DNA from: Burkholderia sp. L27(2015)
GTDB taxonomy: Bacteria > Pseudomonadota > Gammaproteobacteria > Burkholderiales > Burkholderiaceae
DNA: 64,000 nt
Direction: 5' to 3'
Assembly (NCBI RefSeq): GCF_009765705.1
Contig: NZ_LMUX01000008.1
Span: 1 to 64,000, forward strand
Shown here: positions 42,464 to 52,380 of the stretch, one piece after another
How positions within the stretch are numbered: the stretch's first letter is position 1
Layout: each line of letters opens with the position of its first letter
The notes under the pieces: generated by a model
What the model saw: the letters and a program-made list of their open reading frames with translations, nothing else
Database searches by the model: none
Told to the model about the DNA's origin: nothing
Position numbers and translations under genes: made by a program

Positions 42464-43549
42464 ATGAACACCGGACACACCGCACGGCGCGCCACGATCA
42501 ATGACGTCGCGCGCGAAGCCGGCACGGGGAAAACCAGCGTTTCTCGCTACTTGAACGGCGAGCTGGAAGTGCTGTCGTCCGACCTGCGCGAGCGCATCGC
42601 CGACGCGATCCGCCAACTCAACTATCAGCCCAACCAGATGGCGCGCGGGCTCAAACACGGCCGCAACCGGCTGCTCGGGCTGCTGCTTGCCGACTTGACC
42701 AATCCCTACTCGATCGGCGTGCTGCAAGGCATCGAGGCCGCCTGCCATGCGTTGGGCTATATGCCCATCATCTGCCATGCGGCAAATGAAGTCGAAATGG
42801 AACGCCGTTATGTGCAATTGCTGACCACCTATCGTGTGGAAGGCGTGATCGTCAATGCGCTCGGCGTCAAGGAACAAACGCTGCGCCCGGTTGACGATGG
42901 CGGTATCCCCGCCGTGCTCGTGGACCGTGCGGTCGAGCGGCTCGGTGCGGACATGGTCGGCCTGGACAATGACGCGGCGGTGCGACTCGGCACGCAGCAT
43001 CTCCTGGAGCGAGGCTTCGACGAGATTCATTTTGTTGTGCAACCGTTTGAACATGTGAGCTCGCGTCGATTGCGCGAAGCCGCGTTTCGCGACGTCTTGC
43101 GGGCCAGCCCAACCATTCTGGGCGACACGCTGGTGCTTGACTTGGATGATGACGCCGAGCTCGAACGTGCGCTGACCGTACTCGACCAGCGGATCGTAGC
43201 GGCTCGCGATGCAGGCAGGCGCATTGCGTTTTTTGCGGCGAACGCGCCGGTCGCGCTACGGATAGCGCTGCGCATAGCGCCACCGATTCGGCCAGGTACG
43301 AGGCCGCATACAGCGCTGCCCTTGAACAATCATGACGGCGCCAACGGGCAAGCCGACGTCGCGCTGATTTCGATCGACGATCCGGAATGGGCCGATCTCG
43401 CAGGCATCACGACGATACGTCAACCGACCTACGAGATCGGTTACCGAGCCGTGGAATTCCTGCATGAGCGTATCGATGGTGCCAAGCACGCAGCGCGTGA
43501 GTGTCTGCTGCCCGGTGAGCTTATCGTGCGCGCATCGACTCGCGGATAG
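42464..43549 (+). CDS. ptxS: LacI-family regulator, PtxS-like
   Basis: 361 residues from the ATG at 42464. LacI-type helix-turn-helix ATINDVAREAGTGKTSVSRYLNGELEVLS (about 8-37) with hinge NQMARGLKHGRNRLLGLLLADLTNPYS, and a periplasmic-binding-protein-like effector domain. A stretch near residues 280-300 (PPIRPGTRPHTALPLNNHDG) looks like an extra loop. It closes the kgu operon with a 10-base gap after kguD. Effector 2-ketogluconate is inferred from the Pseudomonas homologue. Confidence 0.85.
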   Translation: MNTGHTARRATINDVAREAGTGKTSVSRYLNGELEVLSSDLRERIADAIRQLNYQPNQMARGLKHGRNRLLGLLLADLTNPYSIGVLQGIEAACHALGYMPIICHAANEVEMERRYVQLLTTYRVEGVIVNALGVKEQTLRPVDDGGIPAVLVDRAVERLGADMVGLDNDAAVRLGTQHLLERGFDEIHFVVQPFEHVSSRRLREAAFRDVLRASPTILGDTLVLDLDDDAELERALTVLDQRIVAARDAGRRIAFFAANAPVALRIALRIAPPIRPGTRPHTALPLNNHDGANGQADVALISIDDPEWADLAGITTIRQPTYEIGYRAVEFLHERIDGAKHAARECLLPGELIVRASTRG

Positions 43550-43557
43550 ACCTGCGC

Positions 43558-44058
43558 TTATCTCTCAGGTAGCCAACGGCGCAACGCCTGCCACGCATCG
43601 AGCTTTTGCGCATAAGCCAATGTATGAGCCGGACTGCTGGAAGGCAGCGTTATCAACTCAATCTTGCCGACATCCTGCCCTAAGGCCCGAATTCCAAGCT
43701 TGGCCGCCGTACCGCCATTGAACGCGATCGCAGCGAGATTGGGCAAGGAGCCGACAAGCTGTACGAGATCGTTACTGGCATGGTCGCGTATACGGCTATC
43801 AAGACTTCCAACGCGACGGGCTTCAGCAACAACATCCCATAAACCAACTTGATGCTTGAGCAAGGTATCGAGCCGCGCCGGATAGTCCATGCCAACCAAA
43901 TCTCGTTCGATCACATTACCGACAAGGAACCAAAATTTGTTTTGCGGGTTCGCGTAGTACTGGCCGTGGGCTAACGACACCTCGCCCGGCAGACTGCCCA
44001 GAATCAATATTCGTGTGTTGGCATCTACGACCGGTGGGAAACATCGCTTGAACGTCAT
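43558..44058 (-). CDS. DNA-deoxyinosine glycosylase (UDG superfamily)
   Basis: 166 residues. The motifs ILGSLPGEVSLAHGQYYANPQNKFW (motif A region) and TLPSSSPAHTLAYAQKLDAW (motif 2 region) are those of the family 6 hypoxanthine-DNA glycosylases in the uracil-DNA glycosylase superfamily. It would excise hypoxanthine arising from adenine deamination. Convergent with ptxS with an 8-base gap. Mug-type activity is an alternative but the GSLPGEVS spelling favours family 6. Confidence 0.88.
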   Translation of the reverse strand: MTFKRCFPPVVDANTRILILGSLPGEVSLAHGQYYANPQNKFWFLVGNVIERDLVGMDYPARLDTLLKHQVGLWDVVAEARRVGSLDSRIRDHASNDLVQLVGSLPNLAAIAFNGGTAAKLGIRALGQDVGKIELITLPSSSPAHTLAYAQKLDAWQALRRWLPER

Positions 44059-44134
44059 GCGATACGCCTTTTGTCACGACACACGATATTTGTGGAGGCA
44101 GTGACCAGCACCAAATAACCAGGTGCCCATACCG

Positions 44135-45016
44135 TCATGTCTTATGCGCAGGTGCTTGCTCGGGAAATCCCAGTTTGTCCAGGAATTGGCCGACAATGGG
44201 TGACCACACGTCTACGCCTTTGCCAAACAGGTAATGCCCATTTGTTCCAAATGGGGGGAGTAGATGAAACTCGGCATTGCCGCCCGCCTTAACGAATGCG
44301 TTATGCCAGGCTTGGCTATAAGCCGGGCCGAAGAAAAGATCGTTCTGCGCGTAGAGCCACAGCATGGGAACTTGGGTGGTCGCACCGAAGCGAGAGTACA
44401 TGTCCTCGAGCCGATTACCCTCGCACGGGACGCCCGGATGCTTCAAAGGATCGCCGCCGGCACCGCCAGCAAAATTGATGGCGGCAATCAGACCCGGTGG
44501 ATTCTGGGCCGCGCTTGCCGTTGTCGCATAACCGCCCACCGATACACCGACCATGATGGCTCGCTTCGGGTCCACATAGGGCAGTCGATCAGCGTAGGCC
44601 AATACCGCCAATATTTCAGTGCTGGCCGCTTCTGCGGTCACCTGGTAGTACCTGTTATTGCAGGAGCCGCTATCCTCCGGATCAAACGCCGTTCCCATCT
44701 GCCCGTAACCAATACGGGTTGGCACAAAGACCGCAAAGCCGCGGCGCAGAAAAAAGCGCGCTTGCTCAATATACGAGAACTTCGGTGGGTTGACACGATC
44801 CGAGCCGCGTCCGTGATTGATGATGACAATCGGGAAAGGGCCATCGCCGTCCGGTTTGTATTGGGTGATGAGAACCTTCCCCGTCTCCTGCGTGGCGAAG
44901 CGGTCCTTCACCTTGACGTCGATGGAAACCTCCGATTCATGCATATTTTTCGGAATTTCTTGTGCCAGTACGCTGGACGAAAACAGGTAACAACACAGCA
45001 GTAGGAAGTAGCGCAT
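44135..45016 (-). CDS. Exported dienelactone hydrolase-like alpha/beta hydrolase
   Basis: About 293 residues from the ATG at 45016; a TTG at 45052 in frame lacks support. MRYFLLLCCYLFSSSVLAQ is a signal peptide. The fold shows VLITQYKPDGDGPFPIVIINHGRGSDR, the nucleophile elbow GVSVGGYA, and WLYAQNDLFFGP with a late LLPPFGTNGHYL His. The family contains carboxymethylenebutenolidase-like enzymes, but the periplasmic location suggests a general esterase. Isolated gene. Confidence 0.75.
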   Translation of the reverse strand: MRYFLLLCCYLFSSSVLAQEIPKNMHESEVSIDVKVKDRFATQETGKVLITQYKPDGDGPFPIVIINHGRGSDRVNPPKFSYIEQARFFLRRGFAVFVPTRIGYGQMGTAFDPEDSGSCNNRYYQVTAEAASTEILAVLAYADRLPYVDPKRAIMVGVSVGGYATTASAAQNPPGLIAAINFAGGAGGDPLKHPGVPCEGNRLEDMYSRFGATTQVPMLWLYAQNDLFFGPAYSQAWHNAFVKAGGNAEFHLLPPFGTNGHYLFGKGVDVWSPIVGQFLDKLGFPEQAPAHKT

Positions 45017-45103
45017 GGATTTTTGTTTTAAGTAGGAAAGCGATACGGGCAAACCGGCTAACGGCTTCGAGACGAGCCGTCGTCACCGCATGGGGAACGG
45101 CGC

Positions 45104-45676
45104 TTATTCTATCCGCTTATGCGACCAGAGCGTAGGCAGGAAGCACTCCGTCACCATCAACGGAGCGCCTGCGCGCATGAAAATCGAGCGCCGCGCAACC
45201 AGTCGCGGATGCGCATACGACCCGCTATGCGACGCCAATGCCGCTTGCGCGCAGCGATATAGCGGCGCGCGAGCCGTCAGCAGGCAACTGACCAGCGGCG
45301 AACGGCTGACGGTCGGGTCGGCGTACAGCAGTTCCGCGAGCGGACGCGTACCCAACGCCCGCATCGCCCGCCACACGCCATAGCTCGCCGGCAACGGCGC
45401 TACGCTATGCGCCGCGACGAAGGGCACGCCATCGACACTCAACACGACCTCGCGCACCCACACCGGCTCGCGCGCCGTCAGACCCAGGCAAGCCGCCTCA
45501 TCGCGCCACGCCAAGTCGACAGCCTCGCGCACCACCCGCACCTCAACCAGGCCCAACTTGCCTAAATGCCGAGTCAACGAACCGGAGCGCGTGAGCCAAT
45601 CCTTCTGCGCACGCGTGAGCAGCGCTTTAGGGCGCACGCGCCAACGTGCGCGCGCCGCATCGTAAGCGTGCCGCAT
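45104..45676 (-). CDS. ubiC: Chorismate--pyruvate lyase
   Basis: 190 residues, matching UbiC family length. Recognisable segments are [46 protein letters not shown] and, near the C-terminus, [18 protein letters not shown] with the conserved Glu. UbiC removes pyruvate from chorismate to give 4-hydroxybenzoate, the first committed step of ubiquinone synthesis. It starts 3 bases after the htpG stop on the same strand, so it is read from the htpG promoter unless an internal one exists. Confidence 0.9.
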   Translation of the reverse strand: MRHAYDAARARWRVRPKALLTRAQKDWLTRSGSLTRHLGKLGLVEVRVVREAVDLAWRDEAACLGLTAREPVWVREVVLSVDGVPFVAAHSVAPLPASYGVWRAMRALGTRPLAELLYADPTVSRSPLVSCLLTARAPLYRCAQAALASHSGSYAHPRLVARRSIFMRAGAPLMVTECFLPTLWSHKRIE

Positions 45677-45679
45677 GCG

Positions 45680-47566
45680 TTACGCGACAGCGCCCAGCAA
45701 CAGGGTATTGGCCCGCTTCACGTAGCTCGCCGGATCTTCCAACGTGCCGCCTTCAGCCAGCAATGCCTGTTCGTACAGCAGATGACACCAGTCGTCGAAG
45801 CCATCCTGCCCGGCCTTCAGGCGCTTCACGAGCGGATGCTCGGGATTGACCTCGAGGATAGGCTGCGCTTGCGGCGCATTCTGGCCCGCAGCCTTGAGCA
45901 TGCGCTGCAAATAGCCGCTCATGTCGCCGTCATCAGCCACCAGGCATGAGGGCGAATCGGTCAGACGGAATGTCAAACGCACGTCCTTGACGCGGCCCTT
46001 CAAAGCCTCTTTCATCGATTCGACCAGGGGCTTGAACGACTCACCCACTTCTTCCTGCGCTTTCTTTTCCTCATCATCCAGCGCGCCCAGGTCCAGGTCG
46101 CCGCGTGCCACGCTGGTCATCGGCTTGCCGTCGAATTCCTGCAGGAACGACAGCATCCACTCGTCGACGCGATCGGTCAGCACCAGCACTTCGACGCCCT
46201 TCTTGCGGAACACTTCGAGGTGCGGGCTGTTGCGCGCGGCCTGCCAGCTTTCGCCGGTCACGTAATAGATCATCGTCTGGCCTTCTTTCATGCGACCGAC
46301 GTAATCCACCAGCGAGACAGTCTGTTCGGCGCTGTCGACGTGCGTGCTGGCAAAGCGCAGCAACTTCAGAATGCGTTCGCGATTGGCTTGGTCTTCGCCC
46401 ACGCCTTCCTTGAGCACTTGCCCGAACGCCTTCCAGAACGTGGTGTATTTTTCCGCCTGGTTTTCCGCCAGATCTTCGAGCATCGACAGCGTGCGCTTGC
46501 CCACGCCATCGCGGATTGCCTTCACATCACGGCTTTCCTGCAGGATTTCGCGCGACACGTTCAGCGGCAGATCGTTGGAGTCGACCACGCCGCGCACGAA
46601 GCGCAGATACGTGGGTAACAATTGCTCCGCATCGTCCATGATGAAGACGCGCTTGACATAGAGCTTCAGGCCGCCACGCTGACTGCGGTCCCACAGATCG
46701 AACGGCGCGCGCGCCGGCAGATACAGCAACTGGGTATATTCGCTGCGCCCTTCGACCCGGTTGTGGGTCCACGCTAGCGGTGCTTCGTGGTCGTGACTCA
46801 GGTGCTCGTAGAAATGGATGTACTGGGCATCGTCGATTTCACTTTTCGAACGGGTCCACAGCGCGCTGGCCTGATTGACGGTTTCGTCCTCGTCCTTGAG
46901 CACCTGCTCGCTCTTTTCCGCGTCCCATTCTTCTTTTTGCATCAGGATCGGCAAGGCGATGTGATCCGAATACTTCTGGATGATCGACTTGAGTTTCCAG
47001 GTGGACAACAACTCGTCTTCGCCTTCGCGCAAATGCAGCGTGATTGCCGTGCCGCGCGCCGCGCGTTCGATGTTCTCGACCGTGAACTCGCCATCACCGC
47101 TGCTTTCCCAGCGCACGCCCTCGCTTGCCGGCAAGCCGGCGCGGCGCGATTCCACCGTGATGCGATCGGCGACGATGAAGCCCGAGTAAAAGCCCACGCC
47201 GAATTGACCGATCAGGGCCGCATCTTTTTGATCGTCGCCCGAGAGTTTCTGGAAGAATTCGCGCGTGCCCGAGCGCGCGATTGTGCCCAGATGCGTGACG
47301 GCGTCGTCCAGGCTCATGCCGATACCGTTATCGGTAATCGTCAACGTGCGTTTCTCGCGGTCGAAGCTGACGCGAATTTTCAGTTCCGTATCGTTTTCGT
47401 AGAGTGCGCCATTGGCGATCGCTTCGAAGCGCAGCTTGTCGGCCGCGTCGGAAGCGTTCGATACCAGCTCGCGCAGGAAAATCTCTTTGTTGCTGTACAG
47501 CGAGTGGATCATCAGGTGCAGGACCTGCTTGACCTCTGCCTGAAAGCTCATTGTCTGTTGCGACAT
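45680..47566 (-). CDS. htpG: Hsp90-family chaperone HtpG
   Basis: 628 residues, full length. The GHKL ATPase domain shows [43 protein letters not shown] and [15 protein letters not shown], followed by the middle domain with [16 protein letters not shown] and the dimerisation domain. It is a cytoplasmic ATP-dependent heat-shock chaperone. A near-consensus sigma-32 promoter lies about 90 bases upstream. The first gene of a two-gene unit with ubiC. Confidence 0.96.
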   Translation of the reverse strand: MSQQTMSFQAEVKQVLHLMIHSLYSNKEIFLRELVSNASDAADKLRFEAIANGALYENDTELKIRVSFDREKRTLTITDNGIGMSLDDAVTHLGTIARSGTREFFQKLSGDDQKDAALIGQFGVGFYSGFIVADRITVESRRAGLPASEGVRWESSGDGEFTVENIERAARGTAITLHLREGEDELLSTWKLKSIIQKYSDHIALPILMQKEEWDAEKSEQVLKDEDETVNQASALWTRSKSEIDDAQYIHFYEHLSHDHEAPLAWTHNRVEGRSEYTQLLYLPARAPFDLWDRSQRGGLKLYVKRVFIMDDAEQLLPTYLRFVRGVVDSNDLPLNVSREILQESRDVKAIRDGVGKRTLSMLEDLAENQAEKYTTFWKAFGQVLKEGVGEDQANRERILKLLRFASTHVDSAEQTVSLVDYVGRMKEGQTMIYYVTGESWQAARNSPHLEVFRKKGVEVLVLTDRVDEWMLSFLQEFDGKPMTSVARGDLDLGALDDEEKKAQEEVGESFKPLVESMKEALKGRVKDVRLTFRLTDSPSCLVADDGDMSGYLQRMLKAAGQNAPQAQPILEVNPEHPLVKRLKAGQDGFDDWCHLLYEQALLAEGGTLEDPASYVKRANTLLLGAVA

Positions 47567-47655
47567 GGAACGGACCTCTTCAAGTCATCAATGGAAATGG
47601 GGAGCTAGAGCGGCGCACATGCCAAACCCTGCGCCTAGCCCTGCGCTGACAGGGG

Positions 47656-47683
47656 AAATGGGGGCGGCGCGGCGATTTTCAAG
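47656..47683 (-). promoter_or_regulatory. Sigma-32 (heat shock) promoter of htpG
   Basis: On the minus strand CTTGAAA (47683-47677) is separated by exactly 13 bases from CCCCATTT (47663-47656). This is essentially the E. coli sigma-32 consensus (CTTGAAA, 11-16 bp, CCCCATnT). The start codon of htpG is about 90 bases downstream. Confidence 0.88.
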
Positions 47684-47750
47684 AGGGCTGCGGCTCCAAG
47701 AGGGCCGCCGCCGGGCGTGGCGGGATTTTCGCTCTTCTTCCGGTTACCCG

Positions 47751-47792
47751 CAGTTACTCTCACTCAGTTACTCTCACGCAGTTACTCTCAAT
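47751..47792. repeat. Three 14-bp tandem units at the mocR stop
   Basis: CAGTTACTCTCACT, CAGTTACTCTCACG and CAGTTACTCTCAAT run in register; the last unit ends at the first base of the TGA stop of the MocR gene on the minus strand. Confidence 0.85.
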
Positions 47793-49213
47793 CACGCACG
47801 TTCTAGCTGGCGTGCCAGGAATGCTAACAGACCGGCGTCGCCGCAATTGGCGACATTGAACCGCATCCAGGTCGAAACGCTCTGCTGCGGCGAAAACAGG
47901 CTGCCCGGCGCAAGGAAATAACCTTCTTCGTGACCCGCGGCGACCATCGCGGAGGTGTCGACACCGGCGTCGGCCCAGATGAACATGCCGGCGCCTGGCG
48001 AGCCAAACAGCCGGAAACCGAGTTTCTCCAGCGCGCGAGCGGTCTTGTCGCGCACCAGGTCGAGCCGGCTGCGCAAGCGTTCGACGTGACGCCGATAGTG
48101 CCCTTCAGTCAGCACTTTGAACACCACCCGCTCATTGATTTCGGGCGAAGTCGCGCCCACCAGCATTTTCTGGTCGCTCAGCGCCTTGATGATCGGCGCA
48201 GCAGCCGCCACGAAACCGACCCGTAAATTGGAGGCCAGCGTTTTCGAAAAGCTGCCCAGATAAATCACCCGCTTGAGCTGATCGAGGCTGGCCATACGGG
48301 TAGCGGCATAACCCGGCGGGCAGAGATCGCAATAGACGTCGTCCTCGACCACGATCATGTCGAATTCCTCGGCCAACTGCAGGATGCGGAACGCCTGGCG
48401 CGCCGTAAGCGATGTGCCGGTAGGATTCTGCAGCACCGAGTTGAGCACCAGCATTTTGGGCCGCCAGGTGCGCACCAGCGTCTCGAACGCTTCGAGGTCC
48501 AACCCATCCGGCGTATAAGGCACGCCGACCACGCGCGCGCCTTGCGAGGCGAAACGCCCGAACATCTGGAACCATGCCGGGTCACCGACCAGTACGGTAT
48601 CGCCCGCTTGCACGTATAAGCGTGCGATCAGGTCGAGTGCCTGGGTAATGCCGGACACGGTCAAGATCTGCTCCGGCGAGACACCGATCTCAAGCTCGGC
48701 GAGCCGCGTTTGCAATTGTTGCCGCAGCGGGAAAAAACCCTGCGGCGTGCCGTGCATCAGCAGTTGGGCGCCAGATTGTCGCGCCAGCGCACGCAAGGCA
48801 TTGGCGAGCAGCTCGCCGTCGAGCCAGCGATTGGGCAAAAAGCCCAGGCCCGGTCCTTTTTCCGGCGTCGCGGTATGCAGCATGTTGCGCAGCAACCAAA
48901 GCACGTCGATGGCGCTGTCCACCGGCGCCAATCGCGCTTGATGCGTCACCGGCGCGGCACGCTCGCGCACATAGAAACCTGAGCCGCGCCGTGAATCCAG
49001 GTAGCCGTGGGCAACCAGACGCTCATACGCCTCGACCACAGTGAACCGCGAGACGCCCTTGTCCTCGGCCAATTTGCGTATCGACGGCATGCGCATGCCG
49101 GGCCGGAACACGCGCTCATCGATGCGCCGGCGCCCCCATTGAACCAACTGGTCAACCAGGGTCAATTGCGCCGATTCGACGGGCGCCGGAATTTGATCGG
49201 TATTTACTGACAT
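47792..49213 (-). CDS. MocR/GntR-type regulator with aminotransferase domain
   Basis: 473 residues. Winged helix at the N-terminus (MRMPSIRKLAEDKGVSRFTVVEAYERLVAHGYLDSRRGSGFYV, about 42-84). A fold-type I aminotransferase domain follows, with NPTGTSL and the PLP Lys in YLGSFSKTLASNLRVG intact, so PLP is probably bound as a sensor. MocR proteins sense PLP and amino compounds (PdxR, GabR, TauR). It is divergent from the VOC gene and upstream of transporter, aminotransferase and RidA genes, which it likely regulates. Confidence 0.9.
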   Translation of the reverse strand: MSVNTDQIPAPVESAQLTLVDQLVQWGRRRIDERVFRPGMRMPSIRKLAEDKGVSRFTVVEAYERLVAHGYLDSRRGSGFYVRERAAPVTHQARLAPVDSAIDVLWLLRNMLHTATPEKGPGLGFLPNRWLDGELLANALRALARQSGAQLLMHGTPQGFFPLRQQLQTRLAELEIGVSPEQILTVSGITQALDLIARLYVQAGDTVLVGDPAWFQMFGRFASQGARVVGVPYTPDGLDLEAFETLVRTWRPKMLVLNSVLQNPTGTSLTARQAFRILQLAEEFDMIVVEDDVYCDLCPPGYAATRMASLDQLKRVIYLGSFSKTLASNLRVGFVAAAAPIIKALSDQKMLVGATSPEINERVVFKVLTEGHYRRHVERLRSRLDLVRDKTARALEKLGFRLFGSPGAGMFIWADAGVDTSAMVAAGHEEGYFLAPGSLFSPQQSVSTWMRFNVANCGDAGLLAFLARQLERA

Positions 49214-49241
49214 GGCTTAGACCCCTTGCCGGCCGGATAAC

Positions 49242-49270
49242 TGTACTGAAAAGTATTTAGTAGATTGTAC
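49242..49270. promoter_or_regulatory. Possible MocR operator (direct repeat)
   Basis: TGTAC occurs at 49242-49246 and 49266-49270, 24 bases apart, within the 193-bp divergent gap. MocR proteins typically bind spaced direct repeats near their own promoters. The match is short and could be chance. Confidence 0.4.
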
Positions 49271-49406
49271 CGTTACTGTTCTGGTCGATCCCGGTAAATT
49301 CAGTCTTGGCAGAATCGAATTGCAGCGGTTCGTGCGGGCTCCTGCATGATTGCAAACTTATGTTAAAAATCACGCAGTTTCGATAAACGCAGTTTCAATA
49401 TAAAAA

Positions 49407-50081
49407 ATGACGTTATTTTCCGACGCCTCGCAAGCCATCCAATTCGATCATCTGGTAGTGATCGCCGACACGCTGGACGCCGGCGTACGCCACGTGGTCG
49501 ACGCGTTGCAAGTCGAGCCCGTGCCCGGCGGACAACATCCAGGCATGGGTACGCACAATCAATTGCTGAACGTGGGCGGTGGCCTCTACCTGGAAATTAT
49601 CGCGATCGATCCGCAGGCGGCGGCACCGCAGCGTGCACGTTGGTTCGGACTCGATCAGTCCACGGTGCAAGCACGCCTTGAGAGCGGTCCGTTTCTCGCG
49701 CATTGGGTGGCGCGCGTACAACGGCCCAAACAGCTTGCACGCTGGCAGAGCCAATATCCCGGTCGGATCGCGCCAGTGCTGCCGATGACACGCGGCGACT
49801 TCGCGTGGCAGATCAGCGTTCCCGATGACGGTAGCCTGCCTGGCGACGGTCTGCTGCCGACGCTGATCCAGTGGCAAACGCCTCTGCATCCGTCGCAGCG
49901 TCTACCGCAAGCCCTGGTGTCGCTGCGTAGTCTGCGCGGCTTCCATCAGCGCGCTGCGCAATTGCAAAGCGAACTGACCTGGCTAGGCGCGGCGCATCTA
50001 CTGACGATCGAGCCCACGCTGGTCGAGTCCAGCCTGGTTGCCGAATTCGACACGCCCACCGGCGTACGAGTCCTCAAATAG
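49407..50081 (+). CDS. VOC-family glyoxalase-like protein
   Basis: 224 residues. The first strand QFDHLVVIADTLDAGVRHV and HPGMGTHNQLLNVGGGLYLEIIAIDPQ follow the Glyoxalase_3 (PF13468-like) pattern, with His, His and Glu available for metal. Family members are metal-dependent enzymes or binders with varied substrates. It is divergent from MocR and is followed after 110 bases by a DMT permease gene on the same strand. The substrate is unknown. Confidence 0.82.
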   Translation: MTLFSDASQAIQFDHLVVIADTLDAGVRHVVDALQVEPVPGGQHPGMGTHNQLLNVGGGLYLEIIAIDPQAAAPQRARWFGLDQSTVQARLESGPFLAHWVARVQRPKQLARWQSQYPGRIAPVLPMTRGDFAWQISVPDDGSLPGDGLLPTLIQWQTPLHPSQRLPQALVSLRSLRGFHQRAAQLQSELTWLGAAHLLTIEPTLVESSLVAEFDTPTGVRVLK

Positions 50082-50191
50082 CGGCGCCGCATGGCGGTTA
50101 CACCGCCGGTAGCGGTAGCCGCTGCGAGGATTTACCGAAGAATATGTACCGACAACGCGAACAAGCACGAATCTAGCGAGCACACCTGATT

Positions 50192-51094
50192 ATGGAAAAA
50201 CGCGATTTGCAGGGCATGCTGCTGGGGCTGATCGGCGTGATTGTCTTTAGCCTGACCTTGCCGATGACGCACATTGTCGTGCGTGAAATCAACCCGATAC
50301 TGAACGGTTTGGGACGCGCCTTGCTCGCCGCCGTTCCCGCCGCGTTGCTATTGTGGCTGCGGCGCGTGCCGCTACCCACGCGCGCGCAGCTCAAAGGCCT
50401 CGTGCTGGTGTCGGCTGGCGTGATCGTGGTCTTTCCGGTCTGCACCGCCTGGGCGATGCAGACCTTGCCTTCGGCCCACGGCGCGGTTTTGATGGGGCTG
50501 CAGCCGCTATGCGTGGCGCTGTACGCGGCGTGGCTGTCGCATGAACGGCTGTCGCGGCGTTTTTGGGTTGGTGCGCTTGCCGGCAGCGTGCTGGTGATCG
50601 GGTTTGCGTTGCGCGCTGGCGGTGGCGCGCCGCAAGTCGGCGATCTGCTGATGCTCGCGGCGGTGGGCGTGGGCGCGCTCGGTTATGCCGAGGGCGGCCG
50701 GCTGGCGCGCGAGATGGGCGGTTGGCAAGTGATATGCTGGGCGTTGGTCTTATCCGCGCCGTTTCTGCTCGCGCCCGTAGCGTGGCTGGTCCATGTCCAT
50801 CGAGGACCGATTTCGCAGCAAACGTGGCTCGCGTTCGGATATGTCACCGTGTTTTCGCAATTTATCGGCTTTTTTGCCTGGTATGCGGGGCTCGCGATGG
50901 GCGGTATCGCCCGCGTCGGGCAAGTCCAGCTACTGCAAATATTTTTTACGCTGGGTTTTTCCGCGCTGTTTTTCGGCGAACATGTCGAACCACTAACTTG
51001 GGTTTTCGCCGCAGCCGTGATCGTATGCGTCGCCTTCGGGCGTCAGACCAAAGCGGCACGTACCGGCGCCCCGAGCGCCTTAGGCGCAAGTTAA
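50192..51094 (+). CDS. DMT-family (EamA) permease
   Basis: 300 residues with ten membrane helices in two EamA repeats (about 8-140 and 150-290), including VFPVCTAWAMQTLPSAHGAVLMGLQPLCVALYAAW and AWYAGLAMGGIARVGQVQLLQIFFTLGFSALFFGE. Such proteins usually export amino acids or related metabolites. Its place between MocR and an aminotransferase gene suggests amino acid or amine efflux. Confidence 0.88.
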   Translation: MEKRDLQGMLLGLIGVIVFSLTLPMTHIVVREINPILNGLGRALLAAVPAALLLWLRRVPLPTRAQLKGLVLVSAGVIVVFPVCTAWAMQTLPSAHGAVLMGLQPLCVALYAAWLSHERLSRRFWVGALAGSVLVIGFALRAGGGAPQVGDLLMLAAVGVGALGYAEGGRLAREMGGWQVICWALVLSAPFLLAPVAWLVHVHRGPISQQTWLAFGYVTVFSQFIGFFAWYAGLAMGGIARVGQVQLLQIFFTLGFSALFFGEHVEPLTWVFAAAVIVCVAFGRQTKAARTGAPSALGAS

Positions 51095-51167
51095 GCCCGG
51101 TTCACAGCCCGAGCCACAGCTACAGTCACTGCCGCTGCAACGGTATCTTTTTTCAGAGGTAATTGTT

Positions 51168-52379
51168 ATGCACCACGATGCTTTGTCCACGCCGAACTGG
51201 CAGCTCTCTGAACGCGCTCGCAAATTGACCAGCTCGGCAATTCGCGAATTGCTCAAGGTCGTCGAGCGCCCTGAAGTAATTTCGTTCGCGGGCGGCCTGC
51301 CCTCGCCGGCTACGTTTCCGGTGGCGGAAATCCGCGCGGCGGCTGACCGCATACTGCGCGACACGCCCACGGCTGCATTGCAATACAGCCCCACCGAAGG
51401 GTACCTGCCGCTGCGCGAGTGGATCGCTGCGCGCCACTCCCAACCCGGCGCGGAAGTCGATCCGTCGCGCGTGCTGATCACCACCGGCTCGCAGCAAGCG
51501 CTCGATCTGCTCGGCAAGGTATTGGTCGATCCGGGCAGCCGTGTGCTGGTCGAAACGCCGACCTATCTCGGCGCGCTGCAATCGTTCTCGCTCTATGAGC
51601 CCGAGTATGTCTCGCTGCCGACCGACGAACACGGCCTGCAACCCGAGCTGCTGACTCAAGAAATGACCCAGGGCGCACGCCTGCTCTATGCCCAGCCGAA
51701 TTTCCAGAACCCGACCGGACGCCGACTGCCGCTCGAGCGTCGACGCGCGTTGGCGGATCTCGCAACGCGCAGCCCGTGGCCGGTCATCGAAGACGACCCG
51801 TATGGCGCGCTGTGTTATGGGTCAGACCCGCTGCCCACGCTGTTCTCGATGGCCCCGCAGCACATTGTCTATCTCGGCTCGTTTTCCAAAGTACTGGCAC
51901 CCGGGTTGCGAGTGGGCTACCTGATTGCGCCGCCCGGCTTGCACTTCAAATTGGTGCAGGCCAAGCAGGCGAGCGATCTGCATACGCCCAGCCTGAACCA
52001 GCAGATCGTGCATCAAGTCGTGCACCAAGGGTTTCTCGATCACCATGTGCCGCGTGTGCGGGAACTGTACAAGCACCAATGCGAAGCGATGCTGGCCGCG
52101 TTGAAACGCACCATGCCGGCGGGCGTGAAATGGAACCGGCCGGAAGGCGGCATGTTCATTTGGCTGAATCTGCCGGCCGGCGTGGACAGTGCGGAGCTGC
52201 TGCGCGCCGCACTGGACGCCAACGTGGCGTTCGTGCCTGGTGCGCCGTTTTACGCAAACGCTGCCGATGCGGCGCAGGCCAGCGGCACACTGCGTCTGTC
52301 GTTCGTGACCGTGCCTGAGGAGCGCATCAACGCCGGCGTCGAACGCTTGGCAACGCTGATTGCCGCACGGCTCACCTGA
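51168..52379 (+). CDS. PLP-dependent aminotransferase (LysN/2-aminoadipate type)
   Basis: 403 residues of fold-type I. Starts LSERARKLTSSAIRELLKVVERPEVISFAGGLPSPATFP, the typical LysN/AAT-II start; ITTGSQQALDLLGKVL, PNFQNPTGRRLP and the PLP Lys in VYLGSFSKVLAPGLRVGYL are intact. The family transfers amino groups from 2-aminoadipate, branched or aromatic amino acids. It follows the DMT gene by 73 bases and precedes RidA. The C-terminal array of 13-bp repeats starts at the stop codon. Confidence 0.9.
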   Translation: MHHDALSTPNWQLSERARKLTSSAIRELLKVVERPEVISFAGGLPSPATFPVAEIRAAADRILRDTPTAALQYSPTEGYLPLREWIAARHSQPGAEVDPSRVLITTGSQQALDLLGKVLVDPGSRVLVETPTYLGALQSFSLYEPEYVSLPTDEHGLQPELLTQEMTQGARLLYAQPNFQNPTGRRLPLERRRALADLATRSPWPVIEDDPYGALCYGSDPLPTLFSMAPQHIVYLGSFSKVLAPGLRVGYLIAPPGLHFKLVQAKQASDLHTPSLNQQIVHQVVHQGFLDHHVPRVRELYKHQCEAMLAALKRTMPAGVKWNRPEGGMFIWLNLPAGVDSAELLRAALDANVAFVPGAPFYANAADAAQASGTLRLSFVTVPEERINAGVERLATLIAARLT

Positions 52380-52380
52380 C

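Noticed and set aside
47595-47602. Second CCCCATTT box upstream of htpG as a sigma-32 -10 element
   Set aside because: No CTTGAA-like -35 element lies at the right distance upstream, unlike the box at 47656-47663.
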